NCBI GenBank assembly: GCA_028692545.1
Contig: JAQUXC010000003.1
Location: forward strand, 1-47,826
DNA: 47,826 nucleotides
Source of the DNA: Patescibacteria group bacterium
GTDB taxonomy: Bacteria; Patescibacteriota; Patescibacteriia; UBA1558; S5-K13
Reading direction: 5' to 3'
In this document: positions 17,474 through 26,321 of the stretch, piece after piece
Numbering within the stretch: position 1 is the first letter of the stretch
How the letters are laid out: the number at the start of each line of letters is the position of its first letter
Translations under genes and position numbers: made by a program
The notes under the pieces: model-generated
Databases searched by the model: none
The model's input: only the letters and a program-made list of their open reading frames with translations
What the model was told of the DNA's origin: nothing

Positions 17474-18814
17474 ATGAAAAAAATATTTAAAATAAAATTT
17501 ATATTGTTTATATTTTTATTGTTTTTTGTTTTTGATATAAATATATTAAATGCCCAATATGTAGATCAGCCCTGTTCAAATTTTGCTGGGGCTGAGTGTG
17601 TTTGGCAGCCAAATGTTTTTCAATATGAAATTATACAACATTCTGTATGTCCAGATACATCCCAAACATGCGTTAGAAGGCGTCCAAATTGTACAGGGGA
17701 GTGTAGACAATCTTATAATTGTCAAAACCAAATATTAGGTTTTTGTGATGGTACTATAAATACAAGTTGTTGTGGTGGTAATATGACAGCGGAACAGCAA
17801 GCTAGCGCAGAACGAATATTAGCACAACAAAGACAACCAGTTTGTCTAGAGGGTCAAATATATTTAGAAGTACCAATCCCAGGACTTGGAAAATGTGTAG
17901 ACGATTTTAGCGATTATATGATAAAATTATATGATTATCTTGTGTATCTTGCAGGAGTACTTGCCGTTGTAGTAATAATGATAGGTGGGTTTCAATGGGT
18001 TTCAGCAGGAGGAAATCAAAGTAAAATAGGTGAAGCAAAAGAAAGAATAAGTGGGGCTATAATAGGACTTGTTTTAGCAATTGGATCGTATTTAATATTA
18101 GATACTATAAATCCAAATTTATTAAGCATGAGGATGCCAAGCGTTAGAAATATATCAGCAGTTCCTATTAGATTTAGTACGGAGGAACATATGAATTCAA
18201 GAGCTGCAGCAATAGCGGATAATATAACTTGTAATAGTAATATTGAATGTTCTAGATATGACAGAATTTGTGCACCAAGAAGGTCAGATAATGTTAATCA
18301 AAAAATATGTATGAATCAGAGTTATGACAATGGTCAGTGTGATGAAGATGAAGATTGTCTCCAAGGCTTAATATGTAATATGTCTAGTTATCAATGTGCT
18401 GTTCCTGATATATTAAAATGTATTGGTCAAACAGATTTAGGAGCAAGATGTTTTCAGTCATTATATCCTTTGGTATCAGGATATTGTACGAGTGGTAATA
18501 GATGTACACTTTGCAACAACTCAGGTGCGGATTGTAGTATTGGAATACTTGGTAATGTAATATCTACAGATTTGTTTGCAGACAATGATTCAATATGTAT
18601 GGATCAGTATGAGGTTTGTGGACAAATAAATAGGTTAACTACTAGAGAAGAATTCCATAATTTGCCCCCCGTATATAAACAACAACCCGCAGGTAATTGT
18701 ATAAAAAATTGTTCATCAGGAGTGGGTGGAGTTGTTGGAGCTGCAATGACTACTCTTATTCATGTAGGATCATATGTTCCATTAATGAATATATGTACAT
18801 ATAATTGTAAGTAG
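17474..18814 (+). CDS. T4SS-pilin-like (TrbC/VirB2 type) Cys-rich exported protein
   Basis: 446 aa. Signal peptide (about 1-27, ending NAQ), a Cys-rich segment (about 30-125), then a two-helix segment (about 150-215) matching the TrbC/VirB2-type pilin domain: GVLAVVVIMIGGFQWVSAGG, a KIGEAKERISGAIIG loop and a second hydrophobic helix. The remaining 230 residues are again Cys-rich (CNSNIECSRYDRIC, CDEDEDCLQGLICN, CSIG). Such pilin domains within longer Cys-rich proteins are known from CPR genomes and are thought to sit in the envelope; no other T4SS genes are present, so a conjugation role is not supported. It begins 10 bp after glyQS. Confidence 0.75.
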   Translation: MKKIFKIKFILFIFLLFFVFDINILNAQYVDQPCSNFAGAECVWQPNVFQYEIIQHSVCPDTSQTCVRRRPNCTGECRQSYNCQNQILGFCDGTINTSCCGGNMTAEQQASAERILAQQRQPVCLEGQIYLEVPIPGLGKCVDDFSDYMIKLYDYLVYLAGVLAVVVIMIGGFQWVSAGGNQSKIGEAKERISGAIIGLVLAIGSYLILDTINPNLLSMRMPSVRNISAVPIRFSTEEHMNSRAAAIADNITCNSNIECSRYDRICAPRRSDNVNQKICMNQSYDNGQCDEDEDCLQGLICNMSSYQCAVPDILKCIGQTDLGARCFQSLYPLVSGYCTSGNRCTLCNNSGADCSIGILGNVISTDLFADNDSICMDQYEVCGQINRLTTREEFHNLPPVYKQQPAGNCIKNCSSGVGGVVGAAMTTLIHVGSYVPLMNICTYNCK

Positions 18815-18843
18815 TTATATTTTAATTTGTCGTTCGTATTTTT

Positions 18844-20085
18844 ATGAAGAATATTTTTTATAAAAAATTAAATGATACTCAGGCGGTCACAGTTTTGGTA
18901 CTTGTAAAAACTGGGTCTAGATATGAGAATGACAAAAATAGAGGAGTAGCTCATTTTATAGAGCATCTTCTTTTTAAAGGTACAAAAAAAAGACCAAACT
19001 CTCTTAGTATTACAAAAGAACTTGATGGAATAGGTGCTGAGTACAATGCCTTTACAACAAAAGACAAAACTGGCTATTATATAAAAGCATCAAAAGAAAA
19101 TTTGGAATTGGCTCTTGATATTTTGTCTGATATGTTGTTCCATTCCAAATTTGATTTAAAGGAAATAAATAGAGAAAGAGGTGTGGTTTTAGAAGAGTTC
19201 AATATGTATTTTGATAATCCTATAATGTTTTTAGATGATTTATTAGAGGCAAGTATTTTTGATAAACATAGCTTGGGAAAATTGACTCTTGGAGAAAAGG
19301 AAATAATAAAAAATATAAAAAGAGATGAGATTTTGAAATTTTACAAAAAATATTACAAACCAGAAAATATGATAATAGGAGTTGCTGGAAATTTTTCTGA
19401 TGATATAGAAAAAATTGTAAAAAAATATTTTAAAATTACAAACTTTGGTACAAAAAAAACTTTTGATTTATTCAAGTCATCTCAAGAAGAATTGAGATTG
19501 TCGTGCATGAATAAGGATACAGATCAAATTCACGTAGCTATTGGATTTCTTAGTGTTTCTTGTTTTGATAAAGATTTTTATTCATTAAAATTACTTTCAA
19601 TAATACTAGGAGCAAATATGAGTTCTAGATTGTTTGTTAGAATGAGAGAGCAATTGGGGCTTTGTTATTATATTCGTTCAAATAGTGATAATTATGAGGA
19701 TACTGGAGCTTTTTCTATAACAGCAGGACTTGATAAAAATAAGATTGAAAGTGCGATAAGTAATATATTTTTAGAAATAGAAAAAATAAAAGCTAAAAAA
19801 GTTAGCCAAGAGGAACTTAAAAGAGCAAAGGAATTTTTGAAAGGTAAATTGGTTTTGAAAATGGAGGATAGTGAAAATGTTGTAGATTGGCATTGTGAGA
19901 GACTTTTATTTTATAACAAAGATATGAGTGTTGAGGATATGATTTCTAATTTTAATAAAATAAGCTCTGATGATATACTTAAAATAGCAAACAAAATATT
20001 TAAGAAAAGTAAAATAAATATAGCTATAATAGGATCAGAAGATATAAAACATAAAATTTCAAATATAATAAAAAAATTAAAATAA
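18844..20085 (+). CDS. M16 family zinc peptidase
   Basis: 413 aa. The inverted zinc motif HFIEH is at residues 37-41, with the third ligand E117 in RERGVVLEEF at the expected 76-residue distance, so this is the catalytic half. The C-terminal M16 domain contains LSIILGANMSSRLFVRMREQLGLCYYI (split: SSRLFVRMRE and GLCYYI), the R/Y-type substrate-cleft motif. It is a mitochondrial-processing-peptidase/PqqL-like single-module enzyme that degrades or processes short peptides; no signal peptide is present, so it is probably cytoplasmic. A palindromic repeat follows the stop. Confidence 0.9.
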   Translation: MKNIFYKKLNDTQAVTVLVLVKTGSRYENDKNRGVAHFIEHLLFKGTKKRPNSLSITKELDGIGAEYNAFTTKDKTGYYIKASKENLELALDILSDMLFHSKFDLKEINRERGVVLEEFNMYFDNPIMFLDDLLEASIFDKHSLGKLTLGEKEIIKNIKRDEILKFYKKYYKPENMIIGVAGNFSDDIEKIVKKYFKITNFGTKKTFDLFKSSQEELRLSCMNKDTDQIHVAIGFLSVSCFDKDFYSLKLLSIILGANMSSRLFVRMREQLGLCYYIRSNSDNYEDTGAFSITAGLDKNKIESAISNIFLEIEKIKAKKVSQEELKRAKEFLKGKLVLKMEDSENVVDWHCERLLFYNKDMSVEDMISNFNKISSDDILKIANKIFKKSKINIAIIGSEDIKHKISNIIKKLK

Positions 20086-20119
20086 TCCCGCAAAGCGGGG
20101 CAACCTAGCAGAACGGGAT
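20085..20119. repeat. CCCGC-AAA-GCGGG palindrome with outer ATCCCG/CGGGAT arms
   Basis: CCCGC (20087-20091), loop AAA, GCGGG (20095-20099); an outer ATCCCG (20085-20090) also pairs with CGGGAT (20114-20119). It is one of four copies of a short G/C-rich palindrome in the window (also 31258, 36211, 39812). It may act as a weak terminator of the M16 gene, but no T-run follows. Confidence 0.75.
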
Positions 20120-20129
20120 AAGAAAAAAT

Positions 20130-21143
20130 ATGGAAGAAGATAAAAAAATTATTGATATTTCTACGCTTACATTTGTAAAAATAATAGTAATATTGGTAGC
20201 AATAGGATTTATTTTGATAATAAAAGAAGTAATACTTTTGATATTTTTGGCCCTTATTTTGGCATCAGCTTTCAATCCACTTATATCATGGTTGCACGAG
20301 AGAAAAATTCCTAAAACACTAAGTGTATTATTAGTTTATATTACATTTTCATCTGTAATTATTGTTACAATATTACTTACAATACCTCCTGTGACAGATC
20401 AATTTGGTCAACTTATTAAATTGTTTCCAGGGTATTATCAAAAAATGTCTCAATTCTTTATAAATTATATGTCTACAGGGACTACCCCTATTAACTCTAG
20501 TTTAAGTAGTAATGTAGGAAATAGTATAGGTGGAATTGTTGGTTCTATATTTTCGACAACATTCCAAATTTTTGGTGGTATATTTGCTTTTATTACTGTA
20601 CTTATTATGTCTTTTTATTTTGCTATAGAAGAAAATGCTATAAAGAAGTTTGTAAATAGTATAATTCCAAGCAAACATCAACCATATGTGGTAAATTTAT
20701 TTTCCAAGATACAAGAAAAGTTGGGTCAATGGTTTAGAGGACAAATAATATTATCTCTTATAATATTTGTAATTACTTTTATTGGATTGATGCTTTTAGG
20801 AGTAAGATATTATTTGATTTTGGCAATTTTGGCTGGAGTTTTTGAAATAATTCCTTATTTTGGTCCATGGATATCTGGTGGTGTAGCTGTATTTCTTGCA
20901 TTTACACAAGATCCTATGAAAGCCCTTTTTGTAGCAATTTTATATTTAGTAATTCAACAATTGGAAAATAGTATAATAGTTCCAAAGGTAATGGGAAAAT
21001 CAATAGGGCTAAATCCACTTGTAGTTATAATAGCAATACTTGTTGGTTTCAAGTTGGCAGGAGTAGTTGGTGGTTTGATTGCAGTTCCTATTGCTGCAGC
21101 TATCTCTGTTTTTGTGACAGATTTTTTAGATAAAAGAGCATAA
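20130..21143 (+). CDS. AI-2E family transporter
   Basis: 337 aa with about eight hydrophobic segments. Typical family features: an N-terminal paired helix (FVKIIVILVAIGFILIIKEV), LASAFNPLISWLHERKIPKTL, the central periplasmic helical region and the C-terminal GVFEIIPYFGPWISGG, plus QQLENSIIVPKVMG and GLNPLVVIIAILVG. The family (YdiK/TqsA/YhhQ relatives) includes autoinducer-2 exporters and Na+/H+ antiporters; substrate cannot be assigned. It is two bases upstream of rsmI, so co-transcribed. Confidence 0.9.
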   Translation: MEEDKKIIDISTLTFVKIIVILVAIGFILIIKEVILLIFLALILASAFNPLISWLHERKIPKTLSVLLVYITFSSVIIVTILLTIPPVTDQFGQLIKLFPGYYQKMSQFFINYMSTGTTPINSSLSSNVGNSIGGIVGSIFSTTFQIFGGIFAFITVLIMSFYFAIEENAIKKFVNSIIPSKHQPYVVNLFSKIQEKLGQWFRGQIILSLIIFVITFIGLMLLGVRYYLILAILAGVFEIIPYFGPWISGGVAVFLAFTQDPMKALFVAILYLVIQQLENSIIVPKVMGKSIGLNPLVVIIAILVGFKLAGVVGGLIAVPIAAAISVFVTDFLDKRA

Positions 21144-21145
21144 TT

Positions 21146-21820
21146 ATGAAATTTTATATTGTAGCAACTCCAATTGGAAATTTATCTGACATGACCTTTC
21201 GTGCTATTCTAATACTAAAATTAGTTGATATTATATATTGTGAAGATACAAGAGTTACAAAAAAATTATTAGATAATTATAATATCAAAACTCCTATTAA
21301 TTCTTATCATAAACATTCTGGAGACTTCAAGGTAAATAAAATAATTGAATTGTTAAAGCAAGATAAAAACATTGCTTATGTAAGTGATGCTGGAACTCCA
21401 GGAATAAGTGATCCAGTTTCAATGTTGGTAGAGGAAATTGTAAATAATTTTTCTGATAATATAATAGAGTCAATTCCAGGAGCATCGTCTCTTATCACAG
21501 CACTTTCTTTGTCTGGATTTAATTGTGATAATTTTGTCTTTTTTGGTTTTATTCCACACAAAAAAGGCAAAGAAACAATGTTGAAAGAAATTATAGATAA
21601 CAAAAGAACAAGTGTATTTTTTGAGTCTACTCATAGGATTATAAAAACACTTGAAAGATTAAAGTTATTAGGTATTGAAATGAATAGAAAAATAGTATTA
21701 GCTCGTGAACTTACAAAAAAATTTGAGACCGTTTACAGGGGAAATATTGAAAAAATATTAAATGATTTAAAAAGTGGGGTAAGTAAGGGAGAGTTTGTGG
21801 TAATAATTGATAAAAAATAA
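21146..21820 (+). CDS. rsmI: 16S rRNA (cytidine1402-2'-O)-methyltransferase RsmI
   Basis: 224 aa, slightly shorter than usual (about 270-285), ending after the tetrapyrrole-methylase fold without the C-terminal helical extension. Signatures: YIVATPIGNLSDMTFRAI at the N-terminus, EDTRVTKKLL, SYHKHS, YVSDAGTPGISDP, and IPGASSLITALSLSG. It 2'-O-methylates C1402 in the ribosomal P site using SAM. Confidence 0.94.
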   Translation: MKFYIVATPIGNLSDMTFRAILILKLVDIIYCEDTRVTKKLLDNYNIKTPINSYHKHSGDFKVNKIIELLKQDKNIAYVSDAGTPGISDPVSMLVEEIVNNFSDNIIESIPGASSLITALSLSGFNCDNFVFFGFIPHKKGKETMLKEIIDNKRTSVFFESTHRIIKTLERLKLLGIEMNRKIVLARELTKKFETVYRGNIEKILNDLKSGVSKGEFVVIIDKK

Positions 21821-21831
21821 TTTTTATAATA

Positions 21832-21981
21832 ATGAGAAAAGATTCAAAACAACAAATAAAAAATATTTTTAAAGATTTCAATGTGAGAGTTTTGAATGTA
21901 CAAAAACATCTTTTGGATATCAAAAAAAATATAGAAAAAAGAGAATATAAAGAAAAGTTAAAGAAGATAAAGAGTCAATAA
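21832..21981 (+). CDS. Short basic protein, unknown
   Basis: 49 codons from ATG at 21832 to TAA at 21979-21981, between rsmI and the next gene with 11-bp and 5-bp gaps. The product is Lys-rich and probably one amphipathic helix or coiled coil (HLLDIKKNIEKREYKEKLKK). The close packing into the same transcript and the absence of other content support a real small gene, but no family is recognised and chance cannot be excluded. Confidence 0.45.
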   Translation: MRKDSKQQIKNIFKDFNVRVLNVQKHLLDIKKNIEKREYKEKLKKIKSQ

Positions 21982-21986
21982 AATTT

Positions 21987-23216
21987 ATGACAAAAGAACA
22001 AGTATTACAGTATGATCAAAATAATTCAAATTTTGGTGAGTTAGACTCAGAAATAATTCCAACATCAGAGTCAGAAATGGAATATGAAAAAGAAGTGGAA
22101 CAATTAATAAATTCAGAGATTCAAGATTCTGGAGAGTTGGCACGAGAAGCAGTTGTTATGGCAGATGAAATTATAAATAATAAATTTTCTACAGAAGAAG
22201 AAATAGAAATAGCACAACAATCTAAGAATAAAATAGTGTCTCTCGGGTTCTATTTAAAGAATGGGCTGAATAATTTAATTCGTTTGGGTATAATTGGTGG
22301 GGCATTATTTATGGGTCCTATGAGTGCATCAGGTAAATTAGATGATGAGAATTCAATGCCAAAAAATGCTCCACTTAAAGAGCATATATGTATTAGTGGT
22401 CCTAATAGTGATGTAAACCCAAATTATCAGGAAGAAAAGTTCTATTTAAATATTTCTGCACCCGCATGTTGGGATGAGACAAAATTAAAAAAAATACGTA
22501 GTCTTGGGGACGAGCAAAGGAATAAGTTATTGGAAATAATTTCCAAGGAAGAATATTTTAATAAATTAATTAAGGAGTATGGCTCTGTAGAGGAAGCTAA
22601 AAAAGAACTTAATTACAGAAAGTATCTTGTAAATAACTCAGATTTTACGTTGAAAGAATTTATAGTAACTCCAGACCTTACTAATGTTAATGGTGTTTTT
22701 ATAAGGAATTTAGAGAAGAAATGTTTTGGTATATATATAGCCGATGATAAAGCTGTTCCAGAAGAGTATGTCCATTTATTTTCCGGTGGTAGGATTCCAA
22801 AAAATACAGAATCTATTTTACAAAAATCTTTTTTTTATAATAATGATTTAGATTCTAAATATTCAAAGAATTTTAGTTTAAAAAATTTAAAAGAATATTT
22901 TGGAAATACTAATGAAAGATATGCCAAGTTGCATGTTTTGAAATTAAGACTAGAAGAGTCGGGAATAAAAAAATATGAAGAAACTTTCACAAAAGAACAC
23001 TATGATAAATTAGTTGAATTAGTTAAAAATTTTAATAAAGGTGAGCAAGTTCAATTAGATATTGATTCTATTATTGTATTAGAAACAACAAAAGGGTTTG
23101 GTTCTGATGAAGGATTTAAATGGTTAAAGATCATATTTGATGAAATTGCTATGAATGGTTCAGATATTAATAATGACTCAACAAATGAATCTCAAATTAA
23201 CAAGAATATTACATAA
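21987..23216 (+). CDS. Paralogue 1 of tandem pair: putative degenerate zincin-like protein
   Basis: 409 aa, related end to end to the next gene. The N-terminal helical region (about 30-90: EQLINSEIQDS, KNKIVSLGFYLKNGLNNLIR) is followed by a hydrophobic segment (about 97-111), a variable middle, and a shared C-terminal third ending EGFKWLKIIFDEIAMN and an almost identical tail. Where paralogue 2 has H339-E-G-A-H343, this protein has H263-L-F-S-G, so the catalytic Glu and second His are lost; the downstream ERYAK matches EMYAR of paralogue 2. If the family is a metallopeptidase, this copy is inactive, perhaps a regulator or decoy. No family was recognised. Confidence 0.7.
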   Translation: MTKEQVLQYDQNNSNFGELDSEIIPTSESEMEYEKEVEQLINSEIQDSGELAREAVVMADEIINNKFSTEEEIEIAQQSKNKIVSLGFYLKNGLNNLIRLGIIGGALFMGPMSASGKLDDENSMPKNAPLKEHICISGPNSDVNPNYQEEKFYLNISAPACWDETKLKKIRSLGDEQRNKLLEIISKEEYFNKLIKEYGSVEEAKKELNYRKYLVNNSDFTLKEFIVTPDLTNVNGVFIRNLEKKCFGIYIADDKAVPEEYVHLFSGGRIPKNTESILQKSFFYNNDLDSKYSKNFSLKNLKEYFGNTNERYAKLHVLKLRLEESGIKKYEETFTKEHYDKLVELVKNFNKGEQVQLDIDSIIVLETTKGFGSDEGFKWLKIIFDEIAMNGSDINNDSTNESQINKNIT

Positions 23217-23254
23217 AATATTGAAATTTAAAATATTATGAATAAAAAACAAGA
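23163..23254 (+). repeat. 92-bp direct repeat, copy 1 (with relic of metG start)
   Basis: Identical to 24691-24782. It spans the last 18 codons of paralogue 1, the intergenic spacer and the first 17 bases of metG (ATG at 23238-23240, then four Lys/Asn/Gln codons). In this copy the metG-like frame runs only 22 codons before a stop. It marks the junction of a tandem duplication of the gene lying upstream of metG. Confidence 0.93.
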
Positions 23255-23286
23255 TAATAATATCGAAATAAAAAATATATATAAGC

Positions 23287-24744
23287 ATGAAAGAGTCCTT
23301 ATTTAAAAATGAAACATTCTCTGAATATAAAAAAGAAAAGTCAGAACAAGACACTATTTCTGAATTAATGAATTCAGAAATAGAAGATTCTATAGAAACT
23401 GCAAAAATAACAATTGATATTGCAAGAAGTATTGCGAGTGATGAGTATGCTACAGAACAAGAAAAAGAAAAAACGTCTAGATTATTGTCAAAGATTGTTT
23501 CAATTGGTTTTCTTTTAAAATCTAAATTAGATAATTTAATACGAATGGGACTGATAAGTGGAACACTACTTATGAATCCAATAATGCTTTTAGCAAAAAA
23601 TGCAGATTCAAGTGATGCTCAACTAGATAAGGTTCAGGATACGGAATTAACTATAGGAAATTATATATTAGATCCTAACAAGTGTTTTAGTGATAAAGAT
23701 AGAATACTTTTTGAAAATAATGATGTCAAGACAGCTGTTTCTATGAGAAATGCAAGAATATTGGAAGAGTGTTTGTATTTTATAAATAGTCAGTTAATGT
23801 ATCTTACTAAATATGATGATGATCCAAATATGATTAAGGATAGAAGTGATGAAATGACTAGTTTTATAAGTGATCTTAGAAATGCAAGTCAAGTGATTCT
23901 AGGTAGCGAGATGAATAATAATATATTGGATTTTTCGAATATTCCAAAAATTAAAGAAGTATTGATAGCTATTGGTCTTGAAGAAGACGCTGCGAATCTT
24001 ATCACAGAAGAACAAATTTCAGAGTTAAATCTAGGTGAATTTTATAAGGATAATGATGTAGAAAAGAAAAAATTAATAGATAATATAAATAGTTCTGTAT
24101 ATTTTGAAAGATTAAAAAAAGAAGGTTATACAGAGAGGAATGTCTTAAAGGAAAAACAAAAAAGACTTAATAATACAGTGATTGGTGATTATGATATAAA
24201 GATTTATGTAGATGATAGATGGGTTGGTGAATTTAAAAGGACTTTTTTTGATGATGAATTTGCTATATTTCTAAAGCCTGGGGTAAAATATAATTATATC
24301 CACGAAGGTGCACATCAATCAACTGTTTCAGGAATTTCAAAGAAAGTAAAAGATATATTTAAAGAATGCTTTTATTTTAATCCAAAGTTTTTTCCAAAAA
24401 GCGTTGAAGAGTTTGGAGAAAAAGTTGTAAAAGAATATGCTTGTATGCCTGAGGAAATGTATGCAAGAAAAAAAGTGCTTGATATTGAAATGGAAGATTT
24501 AGATATAAAAAAATATGATGAAGAATTTATAGAAAAACATTATAATAAATTATTAAAATATTATAAAGAAGGTAAATTATCAAAAGATGCGGAACAATTT
24601 CTTAAGATAATAAAGGGTGTTATAGATGGTTCGGAAGAAGGATTTAAATGGTTGAAAATAATATTTGATGAGATTGCAATGAATGATTTAGATATTAATA
24701 ATGACTCAACAAATGAATCTCAAATTAACAAGAATATTACATAA
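23287..24744 (+). CDS. Paralogue 2 of tandem pair: putative HExxH metallopeptidase-like protein
   Basis: 485 aa. Same N-terminal helical region as paralogue 1 (SELMNSEIEDS, SKIVSIGFLLKSKLDNLIRMG) and hydrophobic segment (about 90-108). A zincin-type HEGAH is at 339-343 (YNYIHEGAHQS), followed 47 residues later by PEEMYARK (E390 a candidate third ligand), a pattern seen in minimal zincins where an E-x-x-A-R helix follows. No signal peptide is evident; the hydrophobic segment could anchor or export the C-terminal domain. It lacks an SD, like the core genes. Function is unknown; peptidase activity is inference from the motif only. Confidence 0.7.
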   Translation: MKESLFKNETFSEYKKEKSEQDTISELMNSEIEDSIETAKITIDIARSIASDEYATEQEKEKTSRLLSKIVSIGFLLKSKLDNLIRMGLISGTLLMNPIMLLAKNADSSDAQLDKVQDTELTIGNYILDPNKCFSDKDRILFENNDVKTAVSMRNARILEECLYFINSQLMYLTKYDDDPNMIKDRSDEMTSFISDLRNASQVILGSEMNNNILDFSNIPKIKEVLIAIGLEEDAANLITEEQISELNLGEFYKDNDVEKKKLIDNINSSVYFERLKKEGYTERNVLKEKQKRLNNTVIGDYDIKIYVDDRWVGEFKRTFFDDEFAIFLKPGVKYNYIHEGAHQSTVSGISKKVKDIFKECFYFNPKFFPKSVEEFGEKVVKEYACMPEEMYARKKVLDIEMEDLDIKKYDEEFIEKHYNKLLKYYKEGKLSKDAEQFLKIIKGVIDGSEEGFKWLKIIFDEIAMNDLDINNDSTNESQINKNIT

Positions 24745-24782
24745 AATATTGAAATTTAAAATATTATGAATAAAAAACAAGA
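24691..24782 (+). repeat. 92-bp direct repeat, copy 2 (paralogue 2 end to metG start)
   Basis: Identical to 23163-23254, offset by 1528 bp. Here the repeat runs into the intact metG reading frame, so this is the parental junction. The paralogues are strongly diverged outside the repeat, so the repeat was either kept identical by gene conversion or copied later. Confidence 0.93.
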
Positions 24783-26241
24783 AAAAATCTATATAACAAC
24801 TCCAATATATTATGTGAATGATCTTCCGCATATTGGTCATGCTTATACAACAATTGTTGCAGATGTTTTGGCGCGATATTATAGAGACAAAATAGGAAAT
24901 GACAATGTATATTTTCTTACGGGTACTGATGAGCATGGCGCAAAAATTGCTGAAGCCTCAAAAGAAAAAAATATTAGTCCACAAGAGTTTACTGATATGA
25001 TAAGTCAGGAATTTGTAAATGCTTGGAAAAATTTGGATATTTCAAATAATGATTTTATTAGAACTACATCGAATAAACACAAGGAAACGGTTGTAAAAAT
25101 TTTAGAAAAATTAAAAATAGCAAAAACACCACTTGGTAATGATGTTTTGTATGAATCTGATTATGAGGGATTGTATTGTGTTGGTTGTGAAAAATTTTTA
25201 AATTCTAGTGATTTGGTAGATGGTGCATGTCCATATCACAAAAATCCACCACAATTACTCAAAGAAAAAAATTGGTTTTTTAGATTGTCGGATTTTTTGC
25301 CTATTATAAAAGAAAAAATAGAGAGTGATGAACTTGAAATTTATCCAAAAACAAGAAAAAACGAAGTTTTGGGGCTCATTGATAAACAAGATTTACCAGA
25401 TTTTTCTATTTCAAGATCTAAAAAATCTGTACCTTGGGGAATTGATTTGCCATGGGATGAAGATCAAAAATGTTATGTTTGGGTGGATGCACTTTCAAAT
25501 TATATTACAGCGCTTGGTTATCCTGATGAAGAAAATTTTAAAAAGTTTTGGCCTGCAGATATTCAGCTTATGGCTCTTGATATTTTGAAATTTCATGCAA
25601 TTTTTTGGCCAGCAATACTTTTGGCACTCGATTTACCACTTCCAAAAAAATTAGCAATTCATGGATTTTTTACTATAAACGGACAAAAAATGTCTAAGTC
25701 ACTTGGTAATGTAATAAATCCAAATGAACTAGTAGAAAAATATGGAGCAGACGCTACAAAATATTTAATTTTGTCTCAGTTTGGATTTGGATCAGAATCA
25801 GATATAAATGTCTCTGAGTTTCCTGCAAAATATAATGCTGACTTAGTAAATGGACTTGGAAATTTGGTAAATAGAACTACAAAAATGATAGAGGGTTATT
25901 TGGATGGTAAAATTGATATAGAATTTAAAAAAGAAAGTATAGTAGAAAATGTGGGAGAACAGATAGAAAAGTTAAATTTCAGAGATGCTTTATTAAAAAT
26001 TTGGCAGGTTATTCAAAAAGTTAATGGACTTATAGATATTAAAAAGCCATGGGAATTGTTTAAACAAGAAGAAAAACAAGAAGAATTAAAAATTGAATTA
26101 CAAGCAATTGTTATTAGTTTGTATAATGTTGCAGTTTCTTTGAAACCATTCATGCCGCAAAAATCTGAAGAAATTATAAAAATATTAACGGCCCAAAAAA
26201 TTGTAAAACCAGAAATTCCAATTTTTCCAAGAATGAATTAA
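24766..26241 (+). CDS. metG: Methionine--tRNA ligase
   Basis: 491 aa, the short bacterial type without a C-terminal tRNA-binding extension. Class I signatures HIGHAY (near residue 23) and KMSKS (in GQKMSKSLGN) are intact, as is FLTGTDEHG. A zinc-knuckle-like CVGC...CPYH is present around 139-157. It charges tRNA-Met for initiation and elongation. Its first 17 bases are duplicated upstream at 23238. Confidence 0.97.
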   Translation: MNKKQEKIYITTPIYYVNDLPHIGHAYTTIVADVLARYYRDKIGNDNVYFLTGTDEHGAKIAEASKEKNISPQEFTDMISQEFVNAWKNLDISNNDFIRTTSNKHKETVVKILEKLKIAKTPLGNDVLYESDYEGLYCVGCEKFLNSSDLVDGACPYHKNPPQLLKEKNWFFRLSDFLPIIKEKIESDELEIYPKTRKNEVLGLIDKQDLPDFSISRSKKSVPWGIDLPWDEDQKCYVWVDALSNYITALGYPDEENFKKFWPADIQLMALDILKFHAIFWPAILLALDLPLPKKLAIHGFFTINGQKMSKSLGNVINPNELVEKYGADATKYLILSQFGFGSESDINVSEFPAKYNADLVNGLGNLVNRTTKMIEGYLDGKIDIEFKKESIVENVGEQIEKLNFRDALLKIWQVIQKVNGLIDIKKPWELFKQEEKQEELKIELQAIVISLYNVAVSLKPFMPQKSEEIIKILTAQKIVKPEIPIFPRMN

Positions 26242-26246
26242 TAAAC

Positions 26247-26314
26247 AAGTTATAAAGTACCAAGTGAAAAGTTAAAAAAATTTTTATAACTTAGTACTTT
26301 TTGACTTTAAACTT
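26247..26314. repeat. Imperfect long inverted repeat between metG and cvpA
   Basis: The left half (AAGTACCAAGTGAAAAGTT) is roughly complementary to the right half (AACTTAGTACTTTTTGACTTT), with an A-run/T-run centre. It could be a weak bidirectional terminator or a degenerate short mobile palindrome. Confidence 0.5.
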
Positions 26315-26321
26315 AAAATAT

